A stretch of DNA of 43,725 nt from Allomuricauda sp. (GCA_030148335.1 JASBTQ010000020.1:1-43725), one strand, 5' to 3'; counted from the stretch's first letter, positions 1-8,052 are shown. Made by a program: numbers and translations. The notes: generated by a model from the letters alone, not told the origin.

Positions 1-1344
1 TCCACTTATGGAGATAGAGTTCCCGGCATCTGCACTGACGATTGTCTGGTTGGACGCTGCTATCTGAGTGTCCACATATGTTTTCACCGCCTGTTCGGTA
101 GGGAAGTCGGTACTTGAGTTGTCCGCCAAAGTTCCATCATCGGATTTGTTTGCAACATCTTCCTTGGCCGCAATTGCGGTCAGGATTGCTGAATCGTCAT
201 AGAACGCACCGCCATCCGTTCCACTTATGGAGATAGAGTTCCCAGTATCTGCACTGACAATCGTCTGGTTGGATGAAGCAATCTGTGTATCCACATAGGT
301 TTTTACAGCTAGTTCGGTCGGGAAGAGTGTGTTTGTCCCGTCAGAGAGTGTGACATCAGAGCTTTTGTTAGCAGTGTTTTCCTTAGTTCCGATTGCCGTT
401 GTGTTGGCAGTTACAGCAGTCTGGAGTGCTGTGTCATCGTAAAGTGCGCCCCCGTCCGAACCTGCGGTTATTGAATTTGGGGTATCTGCGCTGACGATTG
501 TTTGGTTATCTGTATTGTCCAAGTACACACCAAGATCTACTTGGTTTCCTACTGTCGCTGGATTGCTTAAGGTCAATAGGTTTCCGGATAGGTTTAAATC
601 TTGGAGTTCATTCGTTTCATCCTTATCCAAATCCAAGGCGTCTGAAGCTGTAATGGAATCATCCACATAACCCATCGTTGCGGCATCTTGGGAATCCGTC
701 GGGTCTTGCAACCCTTTGATTTGCTGGTTCCCGGCACTTGGGTCGACTGCAATAACATCGGCAAGGTCTTGATTTTCGGTAATATTGATATCCGCCTCAT
801 TGATCAGATCCCAAACAGTACCGTTCCATTGTAAAAGATCTCCAATATTTACCCCGGCAGCTAAATCTTCTCGGCCCACTGAATTGTTTTGGATCTTGTT
901 TCCGTTTATCGCGGAAGGTGCAATATTGGCCCCATTGATGATGCCTACCTCAAAATTATAGTTGATACTGCCATCCGGATTGGGTGTTTCCGTGATCACC
1001 ACCGTGTTGTCCAATGCATTGGGATTGATGGTCCTCATATATTCCGCCAAGGTGCTCACCGTAAAGGAGTTGTCCAGCGCTTCGCAGATGTTCACCCACT
1101 CTGTTCCGGTATAGTAGTGCAGACAGTCGTGGTCGGTATTATAGACCAAGGCCCCGCGCAAAGGATTGATGAGGTTCATCTGCGCATCGCTCACCCGCGT
1201 GATCACGAGCACGCGCGAAGAACTTTCCAGTTCCAGCACGGAAGCAGGGTTCAGTGTTTCGGGATTGTCGCCGATCTTGACCTGGGCGGTCAGGGCGTTG
1301 ATCATCAGTAGGGCAATGACCACATGGCTAAAGTACGTTTTCAC
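1..1344 (-). CDS. Secreted repeat-containing protein, C-terminus beyond window
   Basis: Partial gene that reads off the left edge. The GTG start at 1344 gives a clean signal peptide beginning MKTYFSHVVIALLM and ending at ALTAQ. An in-frame ATG at 1413 lies upstream of the -7 element TAGTTTTG (1380-1387), so the GTG is preferred. Residues of about 20-90 (PASVLELESSSRVLVITRV, then a GALVYNTD...W-N-C stretch) form a module I recognise from the N-termini of many flavobacterial secreted proteins. After that comes low-complexity sequence rich in D, T, S and N, and then tandem repeats containing PTE-AVKTYVD and NQTIVSAD. Two copies are 219 bases (73 residues) apart, and a more divergent one lies about 240 bases further upstream in the window. 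The function is unknown; surface or tail-fibre-like display is an inference. The true length cannot be seen. Confidence 0.8.
   Translation of the reverse strand, partial: MKTYFSHVVIALLMINALTAQVKIGDNPETLNPASVLELESSSRVLVITRVSDAQMNLINPLRGALVYNTDHDCLHYYTGTEWVNICEALDNSFTVSTLAEYMRTINPNALDNTVVITETPNPDGSINYNFEVGIINGANIAPSAINGNKIQNNSVGREDLAAGVNIGDLLQWNGTVWDLINEADINITENQDLADVIAVDPSAGNQQIKGLQDPTDSQDAATMGYVDDSITASDALDLDKDETNELQDLNLSGNLLTLSNPATVGNQVDLGVYLDNTDNQTIVSADTPNSITAGSDGGALYDDTALQTAVTANTTAIGTKENTANKSSDVTLSDGTNTLFPTELAVKTYVDTQIASSNQTIVSADTGNSISISGTDGGAFYDDSAILTAIAAKEDVANKSDDGTLADNSSTDFPTEQAVKTYVDTQIAASNQTIVSADAGNSISISG
2..480 (-). repeat. Tandem 73-80 residue coding repeat
   Basis: The stretch CCACTTATGGAGATAGAGTT occurs at 2 and again at 221, and the flanking sequence (TCTGCACTGAC, TCTGGTTGGA, GTCCACATA) is repeated in the same order. 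The spacing of 219 bases is an exact number of codons (73). A weaker third copy with TATCTGCGCTGACGATTG starts near 461. In protein, each unit has an NQTIVSAD segment, a DGGA-YDD segment and a PTE-AVKTYVD segment. The array continues off the left edge, so the copy number is unknown. Confidence 0.85.
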
Positions 1345-1379
1345 AGTGTCAGTATTTGAGGTTTTCCTAACGTAATCCA

Positions 1380-1387
1380 CAAAACTA
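1380..1387 (-). promoter_or_regulatory. -7 promoter element of the secreted repeat protein
   Basis: On the minus strand this reads TAGTTTTG, a full match to the Bacteroidota -7 consensus TAnnTTTG, 36 bases upstream of the GTG at 1344. No clear TTG -33 box was found at the right distance. Its position supports the GTG start over the ATG at 1413. Confidence 0.45.
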
Positions 1388-1445
1388 ACCTTATGGAGGC
1401 ATTTTTTTGACATTTCCCGTCCAAATGCGAAGTTCAAGGGTGAAC

Positions 1446-1697
1446 GGGTTGCGGGTTTCGAGTTACGGGTTTCAAGTGGGGACAAAAGGCTATAGATGAT
1501 AGATAATAGACGATAGATAATGGACAATAGACAATAGACAATAGACAATGGATAATAGATAATAGACGAGGGACGGGGGATAAGAAACAAGAAACCCAAA
1601 ACCCAAAACCTGAAACAAGAAACCCAAAACCTGAAACCAAGAAACCATAAGCCAAGACTGCCAAGCTGCGTACTGCCCTACTGTCTACTGCCCACTG
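1446..1697. repeat. Patchwork of heptanucleotide tandem repeats
   Basis: This fills most of the 543-base gene-free spacer 1345-1887. Three blocks are visible. At 1446-1473 four units of type GGGTTTC follow each other. At 1492-1638, 21 units of 7 bases run without any break in register. The first eleven are variants of ATAGACA, then the motif changes to variants of AGAAACC and CAAAACC while keeping the same 7-base phase. At 1656-1697, units built around ACTG repeat every 7 or 8 bases. The minus strand is open across this region, but its 93-codon reading is a product of the repeats (strings of S, V, Y, L, F, G) and is not called a gene. The rest of the spacer holds the promoters of the flanking genes. 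Confidence 0.85.
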
Positions 1698-1807
1698 GAC
1701 AAATAGAATTAACAAAAGTTTAGAACCCCTATATTTTTTTATATGGTCTTCAAGGGTTTTCTTTAACTTGTTCCAACGGGTGTGGCTGCAAAGGGTAATC
1801 GGGCCAT

Positions 1808-1837
1808 TTTTGGACGGCTCATTTTACCGTACCTTTG
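1808..1837 (+). promoter_or_regulatory. Promoter of the carboxypeptidase-regulatory-like pair
   Basis: TTTTTG ending at 1812 (-33 box) is followed after 17 bases by TACCTTTG at 1830-1837 (-7 box, full match to TAnnTTTG). The predicted transcript start near 1844 leaves a leader of about 44 bases before the ATG at 1888. This argues against the longer reading from 1768. Confidence 0.55.
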
Positions 1838-1887
1838 ATGTAAAGCATCGGTTTAGGCCCCAAGGGCATCATTCTAAAACACAGACA

Positions 1888-2625
1888 ATGAAAAATATAC
1901 TTTTGGTCACATTTTCCCTGTTGATTTCCGCAGTATCGTTGGCGCAGGACGATCGGCAATTGCTCCGTGGCAAAGTACTGTACCGGAGCACCAACGTGCC
2001 CAACGAAAACGTGATCAACTCCACTTCGGGCGAGGCCACCATCACCAACGAGGATGGGGAATTCGTCATCCCCGTAAAAGAAGGCGACCAAGTGGTGTTC
2101 ACCGCCGTGAACTACCAGTTGAAAGTGGTGAAGATCAGCCCGGAGATCTTGCAGAACAACCGATTGGTGGTCGAGGTGACGGAAAAGGTGACCGAACTGG
2201 ACGAAGTGGTGGTGACGCCCGAGAACCAAGAGGGTTTCCTTCGGGTGAAGAACGAGGATTTCAAGCAGTTCGACTACGAAGTGGATAGGAGCACCGAGGT
2301 GGTGAACGTTGCGGAATCACAGACCGTTCGGGGCATGCAGGACGGGCTTAATTTCGTGAACATTTTCAAGGCCCTGTTCAAGTCCCGCGAAGTGGAAGGA
2401 CAGGAAAGGGAGCCGCTCAAAGTCAGCGAAGTGTTGCGGCATGTGTACGACGATGAATTTTTTGTGGTGGACCTGAAACTGCCACAGGACAAGATTGATG
2501 CCTTTTTGCTCTATTGCGATGACAAGATTCCTTCCCAGACCTTGCTCAAAAAAGAGAACGAGTTCCAATTGATCGATTTTCTGGTGACCCAGAGCAAGGC
2601 TTATTTGGAAACCATAAAGGAGTAA
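1888..2625 (+). CDS. Secreted carboxypeptidase-regulatory-like domain protein 1
   Basis: 245 residues. The ATG at 1888 gives the signal peptide MKNILLVTFSLLISAVSLAQ; a longer in-frame start at 1768 would begin upstream of the promoter. Residues of about 25-110 form a CarboxypepD_reg-like beta-sandwich: an RGKV start, then the TNEDGEF and GDQVVFTAVNYQ motifs, ending in ELDEVVVTP. Such domains usually sit at the N-terminus of outer-membrane TonB-dependent receptors, but there is no plug or barrel here. The C-terminal half has no family I can name. The stop overlaps the ATG of the next gene by one base (TAATG), so the two are probably co-translated. The exact role is unknown. Confidence 0.85.
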   Translation: MKNILLVTFSLLISAVSLAQDDRQLLRGKVLYRSTNVPNENVINSTSGEATITNEDGEFVIPVKEGDQVVFTAVNYQLKVVKISPEILQNNRLVVEVTEKVTELDEVVVTPENQEGFLRVKNEDFKQFDYEVDRSTEVVNVAESQTVRGMQDGLNFVNIFKALFKSREVEGQEREPLKVSEVLRHVYDDEFFVVDLKLPQDKIDAFLLYCDDKIPSQTLLKKENEFQLIDFLVTQSKAYLETIKE

Positions 2626-3419
2626 TGAAACATCTTTTGCTTTCCTTGCTGTGCTTCACGGCATTTTTTGCCACTGCCCAAGATGGGCCCGGCAAGGAAC
2701 TGAGGGGAAGGGTGACCAGCACCGACAAGGATGTGGTGGGGGTGGTGGTGCAGAACATCAGCTCGCAGCAGGCCGTGATCACTGATATGGACGGAAACTT
2801 TGCCATCAACATACAACTGAACGATACCTTGGTATTCTCTGCGGTCCATTACCAAAGAAAAACAGTGCCCGTCACCGAAGTGCTGTACAAGACCAGTTTT
2901 GTGGAAGTGCCCATGGAAGAATTCGTGAACGAATTGGAGGAAGTGGTGGTTCGCCCGTATAACCTTTCGGGGAACTTGGGCCAAGACCTGGGAGGGCTCA
3001 CTCTGGAAAAGGACGTGAGCGCGGAGGCCCTGGGTCTGCCCAATGCACACCGAAAAATTCCGACCCAAAGTGAGCGGATGTTGCAACAGGCCACTATGGG
3101 CAAATTCAATGTAGGCATGATTTTGAGCCCACCATTGGATCCCATCATCAATGCCATCACGGGTCGCACCAAAATGCTGAAGAACCGGGTAAAAGTGGAC
3201 AATACCTACGCCAGGACCCAACGGGTACAGGATTTTTATGTGGATTCCCTGTTTGTGGCCACCTTGAAGATCCCCATGGAAAAAGTGGATGATTTCATGT
3301 ATTTCTGTGAGGTGGACGAAGCGTTCCAAGAAACCGTTGACACACAGGACAAATTGAAGATATTGGATTTTATGATGAAGAAGAGCCGCACCTACCGCAA
3401 GAACAATAATTTGGACTGA
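2625..3419 (+). CDS. Secreted carboxypeptidase-regulatory-like domain protein 2
   Basis: 264 residues with signal peptide MKHLLLSLLCFTAFFATAQ. It is a diverged paralogue of the preceding gene. The same order of motifs appears: RGRV, TDMDGNF, NDTLVFSAVHYQ and ELEEVVVRPYN in the first half, and a shared ending (IPMEKVDDFMYF against LPQDKIDAFLLY). This points to an old tandem duplication. The one-base overlap with gene 1 suggests an operon and perhaps a two-subunit complex at the outer membrane or in the periplasm (inference). A run of 7-base repeats starts two bases after the stop codon. Confidence 0.85.
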   Translation: MKHLLLSLLCFTAFFATAQDGPGKELRGRVTSTDKDVVGVVVQNISSQQAVITDMDGNFAINIQLNDTLVFSAVHYQRKTVPVTEVLYKTSFVEVPMEEFVNELEEVVVRPYNLSGNLGQDLGGLTLEKDVSAEALGLPNAHRKIPTQSERMLQQATMGKFNVGMILSPPLDPIINAITGRTKMLKNRVKVDNTYARTQRVQDFYVDSLFVATLKIPMEKVDDFMYFCEVDEAFQETVDTQDKLKILDFMMKKSRTYRKNNNLD

Positions 3420-3420
3420 A

Positions 3421-3497
3421 GGTTGGGAAGTCGGGAGTCGGAAGTCAGGAGTCGGGAAACCCAAGTCCAAGTTCCAAAATTTCAAATTTCAAATTCC
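3421..3497. repeat. Heptanucleotide repeat tract after a stop codon
   Basis: Eleven 7-base units lie in one register. Units 2-5 are variants of AAGTCGG, units 6-8 are transitional, and units 9-11 are variants of AAATTTC. The tract starts two bases after the TGA of the upstream gene. The motif changes along the tract but the 7-base phase does not, as in the tract at 1492-1638. No hairpin terminator was seen in this 185-base spacer. Confidence 0.8.
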
Positions 3498-3604
3498 AAT
3501 AACTCAGTAACCCATAACTTGACAGAAAAAGATGTTTTGGCAAACTAATTGCAGATATACCCATAAAACTGTAACATTACCATACAAATAACGTCAGATA
3601 TACC

Positions 3605-4123
3605 ATGATGAAGCGGAAAATAGCAAGAGTATTGGTGTTGCCTTTGGCAATGGTACTTCTTTTGTCCTTCAACACTGCACACAAATTTTATGTAAGTGTC
3701 ACCAATGTGGCCTATGCCGAAGATGACAGTGCTTTCCAGATCACTTCCCGTATTTTTATAGATGATCTCGATGCCGTTTTAGCAGAACGTTATGGCATCA
3801 AGGCCAAGTTGGCCACACCGGACGAGGCCAAAGTGGCCGATGAGTACATCGAAAAATATTTTAGGGCCAAGTTCGTCGTAATGTTCAATGGCGAACCGGT
3901 CCATTATGACTTTTTGGGAAAACGATACGATACCGATGTGATCATCTGTTATCTGGAGATTCCCAAAGTGCAATTGTCGGACATCAAGACCATGACCGTG
4001 CAGAACGAAGTGCTCACCGACCTCTTCGATGAACAGAAGAATGTGGTCCACGTGAAATGGAACGGGAACAAAAAGAGCTTTGTCCTGATAAAGAGTGACA
4101 GTAAAGGAATGTTAAACTTATAA
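3605..4123 (+). CDS. DUF6702 family protein
   Basis: 172 residues. The N-terminus (MMKRKIARVLVLPLAMVLLL) is a signal peptide or anchor. The segment HKFYVSVTNVAY followed by FQITSRIFIDDLDAVL matches my memory of the DUF6702 family of Bacteroidota, whose members are about this size and often lie next to an M1 metallopeptidase, as here (60 bases downstream). No catalytic motif is visible and the molecular role is unknown. The start could also be the second Met (3608). Confidence 0.8.
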   Translation: MMKRKIARVLVLPLAMVLLLSFNTAHKFYVSVTNVAYAEDDSAFQITSRIFIDDLDAVLAERYGIKAKLATPDEAKVADEYIEKYFRAKFVVMFNGEPVHYDFLGKRYDTDVIICYLEIPKVQLSDIKTMTVQNEVLTDLFDEQKNVVHVKWNGNKKSFVLIKSDSKGMLNL

Positions 4124-4183
4124 CGCATACTTAACATTCGGTTAAAATGCGTTATTTTTCACCCTTATAAAATCAAATTGAAA

Positions 4184-6499
4184 ATGAACAGAATCAAACA
4201 CTACGTAGCTTCCCTACTTTTTCTTATCGGTGCCGTGGCCATGGCACAGGAAGGAGAGGCCAAAAAGGAGCGGGAGCCAGGACACTACAACCAAAGTAGG
4301 TTCAAACAATTGTACGAGGAGTTCTCCACTCCCAACACCTATCGCTCAGCCTCGGGTGCACCAGGTCCGGACTACTACCAACAGCAGGCGGATTATGTGA
4401 TGAACGTGGAACTGGACGACAAGAATGCCAAACTATATGGTGAGGAGACCATCACCTACCACAACAATTCACCGGACAACCTAGAGTTTCTTTGGGTGCA
4501 GTTGGACCAAAACGTGCGTGCCAAGGATTCCAAATCCCCATTGAGGGACGGTAATGGCGTGAACATCGCCTATACTGCGGGCAATTTTGCCGAAACCTAT
4601 ATGAGCGAGCCCTTTGATGGAGGGTTCAACATTGAGTGGGTGAAGGATGCCAGCGGCAAGCCATTGTCCTACACCATCAACCAAACGATGATGCGGGTGA
4701 ACATTCCACAAGCCCTAAAAAGCGGGGAGAAGGTTTCATTTTCCATCAAATGGTGGTACAATATTCCCGACCATACCGTAAACAGGGCCCGTTCCGGATA
4801 CGAGTATTTTCCCAAGGATGGTAACCGTGCCTATGTGATCGCGCAATTCTTCCCAAGAATGGCCGTTTATAGCGATGTGGAAGGATGGCAGAACCATCAG
4901 TTCTGGGGAAGTGGTGAGTTTGCACTGCCCTTTGGAAACTACGATGTGAGCATCACCGTTCCCGCTGACCACATTTTGGATGGAACCGGCGTATTGCAGA
5001 ACAGGGAGGAAGTGTTCTCCAAAGAAATGATGAAGCGTTACAAAGAAGCCACCAAGTCATATGATAAGCCGGTGATCATTGTGACCCAGGAAGAAGTGGA
5101 AGCCTTGGAAAAAGGCTTCGCCACAGATAAAAAAACATGGAAGTTCAAGGCAACCAATGTCAGGGATTATGCCTTTGCCTCTTCGCGTAAGTTCATTTGG
5201 GACATGCAGGCCGTCAAAATAGGTGGAAAGGACGTTATGGCCGTTTCCATGTACCCCAAGGAAGGAAACCCACTTTGGGAGGACATGTCCACCAAGGCCG
5301 TAGTCCAGACCTTGCAGACCTATTCAAAACATACATTTGATTACCCTTACCACAAAGCGATTTCCGTACACGCCAAGAACCAAGGGATGGAATATCCCAT
5401 GATCTGCTGGAACTACGGACGCCCGAATGAGGACGGCACCTATTCCGATAGGGTGAAGTACGGTATGATCAGTGTGATCATCCACGAGGTGGGACACAAC
5501 TTCTTCCCGATGATCGTCAACTCCGATGAGCGCCAGTGGGGATGGATGGACGAAGGTTTGGATACCTTTATGCAATACTTGGCAGAGCAGGAATTTGGAA
5601 AGACCTATCCTGAAATTGTTGCCCCTAACGAAAAATATCCGTCACAAAGAGGTGAGCCAGCTGCCATCGTACCCTACATGAGCGGTGACCAGAAGTACAT
5701 CTCGCCCATTATGTCCAACCCGGAGAACGTTTACCAGTTGGGTCCGAATGCCTATGCCAAACCAGCTACCGCCCTGAACATTTTGAGGGAAACGGTAATG
5801 GGCAAGGAACTGTTCGACCATGCTTTCAAGACCTACGCACAGCGTTGGATGTTCAAGCACCCTACCCCTGAGGATTTCTTCCGTACCATGGAAGATGCCT
5901 CTGCAGTGGACCTCGATTGGTTCTGGAGATCTTGGTTCTACACCACCGATTATGTGGACATAGGGGTCAAGGGAGTCAAAAAATACTACGTGAGCAACAA
6001 GCCCACCAAGGAAATGGAGAAGTACATGGCCGATAGGAACCTTACCGAAGCCGACCTTCCCCCATTGGTGTACTTGGCGGAAGAGGATAGTGAGGACTAT
6101 ATGCCGGAGCTCAAAGGAAAATCCCCTACGGAGACTTCGCAGAACCTCAAGGAATTTATGATGGACAACATGACCGAGGCCGAAAGGTCGCAGGTGAAGG
6201 AGCCCAAGTTTTTCTATGAGATCACTTTTGACAAGCCGGGAGGAGTTCCCATGCCATTGATCGTGGAATATACCTATGCTGATGGCAGCAAGGAAAATGT
6301 GACCTATCCGCCTGAGATTTGGAGAAAGAACGATGCCGAGGTAAAAAGGGTCATTTCTTCACAAAAGGAATTGGTAGGTATTGTGGTGGATCCCAAATTG
6401 GAAACCGCCGATATCGATACCACCAACAACGCTTGGCCACAGAAAGATGAAAAATCGGACTTTGATAAGTTCAAGGACAGTATCAAAGGGGAGAAATAG
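4184..6499 (+). CDS. M1 family zinc metallopeptidase (aminopeptidase-like)
   Basis: 771 residues. The ATG at 4184 gives signal peptide MNRIKHYVASLLFLIGAVAMAQ; an in-frame TTG two codons earlier is less likely. The zinc site HEVGH is at residues 434-438, and the third ligand Glu lies 19 positions later in WGWMDEG, the HExxH-x18-E pattern of M1 (gluzincin) peptidases. The N-terminal part is the saddle-shaped beta domain (YHNNSPDNLEFLWVQLDQN). A canonical GxMEN exopeptidase motif is not clear: the equivalent stretch reads QGMEYPMICW, so substrate choice may differ from classical aminopeptidase N. The product is secreted or periplasmic. It probably forms a unit with the DUF6702 gene. A strong terminator follows at 6518. 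Confidence 0.92.
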   Translation: MNRIKHYVASLLFLIGAVAMAQEGEAKKEREPGHYNQSRFKQLYEEFSTPNTYRSASGAPGPDYYQQQADYVMNVELDDKNAKLYGEETITYHNNSPDNLEFLWVQLDQNVRAKDSKSPLRDGNGVNIAYTAGNFAETYMSEPFDGGFNIEWVKDASGKPLSYTINQTMMRVNIPQALKSGEKVSFSIKWWYNIPDHTVNRARSGYEYFPKDGNRAYVIAQFFPRMAVYSDVEGWQNHQFWGSGEFALPFGNYDVSITVPADHILDGTGVLQNREEVFSKEMMKRYKEATKSYDKPVIIVTQEEVEALEKGFATDKKTWKFKATNVRDYAFASSRKFIWDMQAVKIGGKDVMAVSMYPKEGNPLWEDMSTKAVVQTLQTYSKHTFDYPYHKAISVHAKNQGMEYPMICWNYGRPNEDGTYSDRVKYGMISVIIHEVGHNFFPMIVNSDERQWGWMDEGLDTFMQYLAEQEFGKTYPEIVAPNEKYPSQRGEPAAIVPYMSGDQKYISPIMSNPENVYQLGPNAYAKPATALNILRETVMGKELFDHAFKTYAQRWMFKHPTPEDFFRTMEDASAVDLDWFWRSWFYTTDYVDIGVKGVKKYYVSNKPTKEMEKYMADRNLTEADLPPLVYLAEEDSEDYMPELKGKSPTETSQNLKEFMMDNMTEAERSQVKEPKFFYEITFDKPGGVPMPLIVEYTYADGSKENVTYPPEIWRKNDAEVKRVISSQKELVGIVVDPKLETADIDTTNNAWPQKDEKSDFDKFKDSIKGEK

Positions 6500-6517
6500 A
6501 AAAATTTAACTAAGAAG

Positions 6518-6546
6518 AGCCCCGTGATTTCACGGGGCTTTTTTAT
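6518..6546 (+). terminator. Rho-independent terminator after the M1 peptidase
   Basis: AGCCCCGTGA (6518-6527) pairs perfectly with TCACGGGGCT (6530-6539), followed by a run of T. It separates the peptidase transcript from tatA. Confidence 0.9.
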
Positions 6547-6577
6547 TTTCCTGCCAAGTTCTGATTATATTTGTTGT

Positions 6578-6856
6578 ATGTATTTTCTATTCATAAGCGG
6601 CGCAGAGATTTTTTTCATCCTATTTATAGTGGTGATGGTCTTTGGTGCCGATAAGATTCCCGGTATAGCCAAGGGACTTGGCAAAGGGATGCGACAATTG
6701 CGGGATGCGACCGACGACATCAAGCGAGAAATCCAAAAAAGTGCCGAAAAACAAGGTATCGATACGGATTTTACCAAAGAGATCCGCAATGAGCTCAACG
6801 AGGTGAAGAAAAATGTGGACGAAGTCACAGGCTCGGTAAAAAGAAGCACCAAATAA
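6578..6856 (+). CDS. tatA: Sec-independent translocase protein TatA/TatB family
   Basis: 92 residues. A short N-terminal region and one membrane helix (FISGAEIFFILFIVVMVFG) are followed by the hinge and amphipathic helix (DKIPGIAKGLGKGMRQLRDATDDIKREI), the standard TatA build, and a charged tail. It forms the pore of the twin-arginine pathway together with TatC, which is not in this window. The ATG at 6578 is chosen over an upstream frame that runs into the terminator. TATATTTG (6566-6573) matches the -7 consensus but would put the transcript start almost on the ATG, so either the mRNA is nearly leaderless or the match is chance. The PAP2 gene starts three bases after the stop. A candidate Tat substrate is encoded at 34275. 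Confidence 0.9.
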   Translation: MYFLFISGAEIFFILFIVVMVFGADKIPGIAKGLGKGMRQLRDATDDIKREIQKSAEKQGIDTDFTKEIRNELNEVKKNVDEVTGSVKRSTK

Positions 6857-6859
6857 TCC

Positions 6860-7432
6860 ATGCTTGAAAAATTGCTCCAATGGGATCGGGATACATTTAT
6901 TTATCTCAATAGTTTGGGCATCGAAAAATACGACGGCTTTTGGTCCACTTTGACCAATATTACCACTTGGATTCCCCTCTTTGTGCTTTTTTTGGCCCTC
7001 TTGTTCTTAAAGTTTCCCAAGACAGAGGCACTCTATAAATTTTTGACCGTATTGGGTCTGGTCATTTTTATTACCGCCATCACCCATTGGACCAAAGTAT
7101 CCGTGGCACGATTGCGGCCCAACAACACAGAGGAGATCAACACTTTGATCCGCATCCTGAAAAGCCCCACTGATTATAGTTTTTTCTCTGGGCACGCTTC
7201 CAGTTCCTTTTCCATTACCATGTTGATGTATCTGTTTTTGCGGAAAAAACTGAAATGGGCCATCCTTTTCTTCATTTGGCCCGTGCTTTTTGCCATGAGC
7301 CGCATCTATGTTGGTGTCCATTTTCCCATTGATATCATTGTGGGCATGATGGTAGGCATCTTTTCCGGTATCTTGTTCTATCTGCTTTACGGACGATTTA
7401 TAGCACCCGGGTCAGTGTCAGTCCGTCCCTGA
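6860..7432 (+). CDS. PAP2 family membrane phosphatase
   Basis: 190 residues with several membrane helices. The three PAP2 signatures are in order: KVSVARLRP (K-x6-RP), SFFSGHASS (the SGH motif, with F in place of the usual P) and SRIYVGVHFPIDIIVG (SR-x5-H-x3-D). Such enzymes dephosphorylate phosphatidic acid, undecaprenyl pyrophosphate or lipid A phosphates; the substrate cannot be told from sequence. It follows tatA by three bases, so the two are probably one transcript. The last 35 bases overlap the 3' end of the convergent O-methyltransferase gene. Confidence 0.88.
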   Translation: MLEKLLQWDRDTFIYLNSLGIEKYDGFWSTLTNITTWIPLFVLFLALLFLKFPKTEALYKFLTVLGLVIFITAITHWTKVSVARLRPNNTEEINTLIRILKSPTDYSFFSGHASSSFSITMLMYLFLRKKLKWAILFFIWPVLFAMSRIYVGVHFPIDIIVGMMVGIFSGILFYLLYGRFIAPGSVSVRP

Positions 7433-8045
7433 TGGGCAACAGCACCGTTTCCACCCTTGGGTCCTCTTTGAGTTTTTGGTTATAGGCCAATAGTGCCGCA
7501 GTGGCTTTGTCGGATTTGTCAAGGGGTTCCACCACTTTTCCGGACCACAGCACATTGTCGGAAAGAATGACACTACCCTGCTTTGTTTTTTTCATTACGG
7601 CCTCAAAATAATCATCGTAGTTCACCTTGTTTGCATCAATAAAAACAAGATCAAAGACCACCTCCAAATGGGGTATGATTTTCAAGGCGTCCCCGGTGTG
7701 TTGCACGATCTGGCTCCCAAGGCCACTCCTGTCAAAATACTTTCGCTGCATTTGGCGGAGTTCCTCGTTCACCTCAATGGTATGTAACTGTCCCTCTTTT
7801 TGCAATCCTTCCGCCAAGCAGAGTGCCGAATATCCCGTGTAGGTCCCAATTTCCAGAATATATTTTGGGGCAATGATCTTGGACAGCATACTGAGCACCC
7901 TTCCCTGAAAATGCCCTGTGATCATTCGGGGCTGTACTACTTTGAGGTGGGTTTCACGGGTCAGTTCCCGCAACAGTTCAGGTTCCGGTTCCGAATGATC
8001 GGCAATATAACTTTCCAACAAAGGGGAGAGGAAATGCATGGTCAA
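7398..8045 (-). CDS. Class I SAM-dependent O-methyltransferase (methyltransferase family 3)
   Basis: 215 residues, the usual size for this family. The SAM-binding glycine motif is ILEIGTYTGYSALCLAEGL, followed by the acidic residue in HTIEVNEE. FDLVFIDANKVNYDDYFEAV carries the metal-binding Asp, and SDNVLWSGKVV is the second family signature. The family is related to catechol and caffeoyl-CoA O-methyltransferases; the natural substrate in bacteria is mostly unknown. Start at 8045 (MTMHF) or two codons later. On the minus strand TATTTTTG (plus-strand 8053-8060) lies just upstream as a -7 box. Its 3' end overlaps the PAP2 gene by 35 bases. Confidence 0.92.
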   Translation of the reverse strand: MTMHFLSPLLESYIADHSEPEPELLRELTRETHLKVVQPRMITGHFQGRVLSMLSKIIAPKYILEIGTYTGYSALCLAEGLQKEGQLHTIEVNEELRQMQRKYFDRSGLGSQIVQHTGDALKIIPHLEVVFDLVFIDANKVNYDDYFEAVMKKTKQGSVILSDNVLWSGKVVEPLDKSDKATAALLAYNQKLKEDPRVETVLLPIRDGLTLTRVL

Positions 8046-8052
8046 CTTTTCG

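Noticed and set aside
1434..1715. Minus-strand 93-codon open frame in the repeat spacer
   Set aside because: Its protein consists of short strings of the same residues produced by the 7-base repeats, with no domain and no promoter element.
1768..1887. Longer N-terminus for the first carboxypeptidase-regulatory-like protein
   Set aside because: The promoter at 1808-1837 lies inside this extension, and the Met at 1888 starts a standard signal peptide.
2601..3485. Minus-strand 294-codon frame opposite the second carboxypeptidase-regulatory-like gene
   Set aside because: Rich in His, Gly and Phe with no domain; it mirrors a well-supported gene with a signal peptide and a paralogue on the plus strand.
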